Positions 61,915 to 64,000 of a stretch of 64,000 nt of DNA are shown here, in pieces; the first letter of the stretch is position 1; each line of letters begins with the position of its first letter. This stretch comes from CAYYYP01 sp964475985 (GTDB lineage: Bacteria > Bdellovibrionota > UBA1018 > CAYHWW01): assembly GCA_964475985.1 (NCBI GenBank), contig CAYYYP010000006.1, positions 44,695-108,694 of the forward strand, in the 5' to 3' direction. The notes under the pieces were generated by a model, which worked only from the letters and a program-made list of their open reading frames with translations, was not told the DNA's origin and made no database searches. The translations under genes and the position numbers were made by a program.

Positions 61915-62859
61915 TTAGGGAATAAAGTTTTTTACCAATCCGATTTTTGTCACATGTTCTCCACGACAGCCGTTCTCCGTGCAATGAACGGATTGGATGC
62001 AACCGGATTGCGAGCGCTCATAATCCGGTGCTCCGTTCACGAGAATTCCTTCAAGCGTACCGGTAACACTATTGAAAACAGCGCTTCCGGAGTTGCCAGC
62101 ATAGGAATCGGTGTTCGCCACAAAAAAAGTCGGAGCACGATTGGCGCGAACGCTGGCGCCGGCGGCCACCTTAACGGGAAGGCCGCTCGGGTGACCAATT
62201 AAAGTTAGTGGTGTACCAACGGGTGCATCTTCGGTTCGATTTAATGAAGCGATTTCGACATCTCTAAAGGGGCGATCTACCTGTACCAAAGAGTAGTCGC
62301 CTTTTTGCGGGGAGAGCTCGTGGGCGACAATCTCCCTGCAATTATAAACGTTCATACCGGATATGTGGTCCACTCGGGTTTGTTTAGGTAACGTCAAGCC
62401 GAATCCCACGACAAAACGCGTGTTGGTGCAACTCTCCCCATCTTCGATGCAATGGCCTGCAGTAAGTACGAGGTCAGGGCCCACGATGACTCCTGAACAA
62501 AACGCCGAAGTCTGTTGAACCGCAAAACGCTCCGTCGCACATACGTTTAGACTTTGCATAAGATTTTGGCCTAGGAGATCAAATAAACCCTGTTGACTAG
62601 GAACGAGCGAGGATGTCGTCACGAGCGCAACCGTAGCGTGGGCTAAACGCTGATGAAGGGGATTGGTAACTTCATACAAATCGAGTCGATCATCGTTTCC
62701 GTAAATGACCTTTGGAATTCCGGCCGAACCTTGGGCAAAGTTTCCAGTAAAAAGGGTAAAGGAAGCTAAGATTCCCAGTGAGCTCGAATAAGACCTGAGC
62801 GCGCCGTAGGCACGTGAACAAAACAATTGGTTCAATAGGTTGATGATCTGCCGTGACAT
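61915..62859 (-). CDS. Secreted trypsin-like serine protease
   Basis: A 314-residue S1-family protease. A signal-like hydrophobic stretch (about residues 27-42) precedes the domain. The catalytic triad is visible: TAGHC (His), KGDYSLVQ (Asp) and YAGNSGSA (Ser). Several Cys pairs are spread in the domain. The mature protein should be periplasmic or extracellular. ATG 62859 follows AGGGGGAA; an in-frame ATG at 62877 is the alternative. It lies upstream of topA with 65 bases between. Confidence 0.85.
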   Translation of the reverse strand: MSRQIINLLNQLFCSRAYGALRSYSSSLGILASFTLFTGNFAQGSAGIPKVIYGNDDRLDLYEVTNPLHQRLAHATVALVTTSSLVPSQQGLFDLLGQNLMQSLNVCATERFAVQQTSAFCSGVIVGPDLVLTAGHCIEDGESCTNTRFVVGFGLTLPKQTRVDHISGMNVYNCREIVAHELSPQKGDYSLVQVDRPFRDVEIASLNRTEDAPVGTPLTLIGHPSGLPVKVAAGASVRANRAPTFFVANTDSYAGNSGSAVFNSVTGTLEGILVNGAPDYERSQSGCIQSVHCTENGCRGEHVTKIGLVKNFIP

Positions 62860-63122
62860 CTTAAGTTCCCCCTTCATGAAAAACTGTTGAGTCCATCCTT
62901 GGAAGGGGAGGCAGAGTTGTCAAGCGAGGTAAAAGTTTTTTGTTGGAAGGCATCCTCCTTGGTGAAACTTGCCCGCTGGAGTTTTTGACCGGGGGAAGTT
63001 TGCCGCGCCATATCAAGAAATGAGGGATTGGAGGGCATTATAAATATTTTATATTGAAGCTAGGAGGTGTTCATTCCTAAAATGAGAGTGACGTACCAGT
63101 CATTTGCGCTTTGAGGTATTTT

Positions 63123-64000
63123 ATGCGGAAAAATCAATTAGGGTTTCCTCTCCTTTGTTTCGTAGCGGGAAGTTTAGCTTTTTCGGGCTGCGCCTCCCTG
63201 AGCCGGCGAAACCAGGATGAAAAAAATCAGGAGCTTTCGGCTACTGCGCAAAGCCCGGTGGAAGTGGCTGAGATGCGAGGAACCTCAGGAAAACCCGCCG
63301 ATCTCACGGCTCTGGAAATTTCTAGGTTACACACTCGAATTGAAGAACTTGAAGCAAAACTTGCGGGACTTACGGACTCCATGAGTTCGTTGCGTACAAG
63401 TGTGGACAATGTTTTAGGCCCTAAGGACCTCCGTACGGTTGGCGTTGGTTCAAATGCCGATGGTGTCGGAGTGACGCAGACCGACGCTAAGAGTTCACAA
63501 GCAATCAAGACCCTTGCTCAGAAACCCGTAGCTTCCGATGATTCCCCCTTTACCTCGGCCATGAATTTATTTCGAAGCTCCCAGTTTTCCGAAGCGGTAC
63601 TGGCCTTTTCTGAATTTGCGAATCGAAATCCTTCATCCCTCTTAGCGCCCAGTGCTTTCTATTATTCGGGCGAGTCTTACTTTATGCTGAAGCAATATAA
63701 ACTTGCGATTCCGGAGTACCAAAAAGTTTTGCGGCAGTATCCCAATTCCGCTCGCATTGCGCCATCTTTGGTGCGCATATCCCATGCCCTCACGGCCCTC
63801 GGTTCTAAGGAAGAAGCGAAACAATATTTTGACGTCGCCGCCAAGGCTTATCCCGGGCACCCTTGTTTAGACTGGCCAGCTCCCACCATTGTAAGTTCCA
63901 TGCGTGCGACCGAGGGCCCCGCGCGCATGCCGGCCTCCACGGTCATGTCCTCAAGTCCAACTTCTGGCAACGTGGCATCTTCCGCGCCGAGTGAAGGAAA
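63123..64000 (+). CDS. CpoB/YbgF-like TPR lipoprotein (3' partial)
   Basis: A frame from ATG 63123 runs past the window end. It has a lipoprotein signal: hydrophobic core and FSGC lipobox with the lipidated Cys at about residue 23. A coiled coil follows (ISRLHTRIEELEAKLAGLTD), then two TPR repeats (FRSSQFSEAVLAFSEFAN and YYSGESYFMLKQYKLAIPEY), which match the order of CpoB/YbgF, the protein of the Tol-Pal system that coordinates outer-membrane constriction with wall synthesis. A Pro/Ala/Ser-rich tail begins near 63880 and is unlike E. coli CpoB. GAGG precedes the ATG by six bases. Confidence 0.75.
   Translation, partial: MRKNQLGFPLLCFVAGSLAFSGCASLSRRNQDEKNQELSATAQSPVEVAEMRGTSGKPADLTALEISRLHTRIEELEAKLAGLTDSMSSLRTSVDNVLGPKDLRTVGVGSNADGVGVTQTDAKSSQAIKTLAQKPVASDDSPFTSAMNLFRSSQFSEAVLAFSEFANRNPSSLLAPSAFYYSGESYFMLKQYKLAIPEYQKVLRQYPNSARIAPSLVRISHALTALGSKEEAKQYFDVAAKAYPGHPCLDWPAPTIVSSMRATEGPARMPASTVMSSSPTSGNVASSAPSEG

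Noticed and set aside
61850..62002. N-terminal extension of topA to 62002
   Set aside because: It runs into the end of the protease gene, adds residues foreign to the family, and the ATG at 61849 gives a family-like start.
1..64000. CRISPR arrays, insertion sequences, prophage, tRNA or rRNA genes
   Set aside because: None was seen: no regular repeat arrays, no transposase or integrase frames, and no tRNA-like cloverleaf noticed by eye; a covariance-model scan was not possible here.

Overview
The window is a dense, ordinary-looking bacterial chromosome segment: about 58 protein genes, no tRNA, rRNA, CRISPR array, insertion sequence or phage gene that I can see, and no gene-free stretch longer than about 300 bases. 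It comes from a draft assembly, because a 10-base run of N lies inside a response-regulator gene at 55772-55781. The gene mix suggests a Gram-negative bacterium of the broad deltaproteobacterial/Bdellovibrionota type: outer-membrane beta-barrel proteins, a lipoprotein, three NtrC-type two-component genes, RqcH/NFACT, MutS2, an S46 dipeptidyl-peptidase, a CcdA/VKOR-DsbA disulfide system, and many large secreted proteins with no recognisable family. This placement is an inference from gene content only.

Layout. 1-3740 (+): end of an unknown gene, xseA, an M23 peptidase, an SH3/beta-barrel protein whose signal peptide is interrupted by TGA, and an Mpo1-like membrane protein. 3726-9755: two large secreted orphans, PduO-type cobalamin adenosyltransferase, queF and hslO. 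9841-13706 (+): an HDOD / histidine kinase / NtrC-type regulator operon. 13727-20888: TPR and SEC-C proteins, then mutS2 and rqcH as a divergent pair, a CCA/poly(A) polymerase and a Pro-rich secreted protein. 20917-24388 (+): RlmI-like methyltransferase, murI and a beta-barrel. 24409-29848 (-): a glycolytic run gapA-pgk-tpiA-secG, an unknown gene, purE and a lipocalin-like gene. 30003-31710 (+): csbD and three small stress/envelope-type genes, separated by a structured leader and closed by a clear terminator. 31815-36456: a conserved unknown, a beta-barrel, a polysaccharide flippase and a GT2 glycosyltransferase. 36351-41032 (-): mnmC and an S46 peptidase, where mnmC appears to begin at ATA. 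41172-42773 (+): a REC protein with a ribbon-helix-helix-like tail and a CheB-like protein without the usual active site. 42785-50284 (-): an unknown membrane-anchored protein, tatD, VKOR-DsbA, CcdA, pgeF, rluD, a J-domain/HTH fusion and a ParA/MinD ATPase. 50485-59294: a polyprenol-kinase-like membrane protein, two secreted or anchored unknowns, a 7TM NtrB-like kinase, NtrC, glutamate dehydrogenase and an S1/P1-nuclease-like secreted protein. 59309-64000: topA, a secreted trypsin-like protease, and the start of a CpoB/YbgF-like TPR lipoprotein that runs off the window.

Most notable points. (1) mutS2 and rqcH are transcribed head to head with only 44 bases between them; from work on other bacteria these are the ribosome-collision splitter and the nascent-chain tailing factor of ribosome quality control. 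(2) The mnmC reading frame has no ATG/GTG/TTG at its true N-terminus but has an ATA exactly where an ATGA stop/start overlap would be expected. (3) A four-segment set of alternately complementary sequences ending in a T-run precedes the small stress operon, like an attenuator. (4) The N-gap in ntrC is flanked by about 130 bases of G+C-rich sequence that looks foreign and repeats, in homologous but not identical form, 28 codons found on the other side of the gap. I found no single obviously new multi-gene defence or mobile system.
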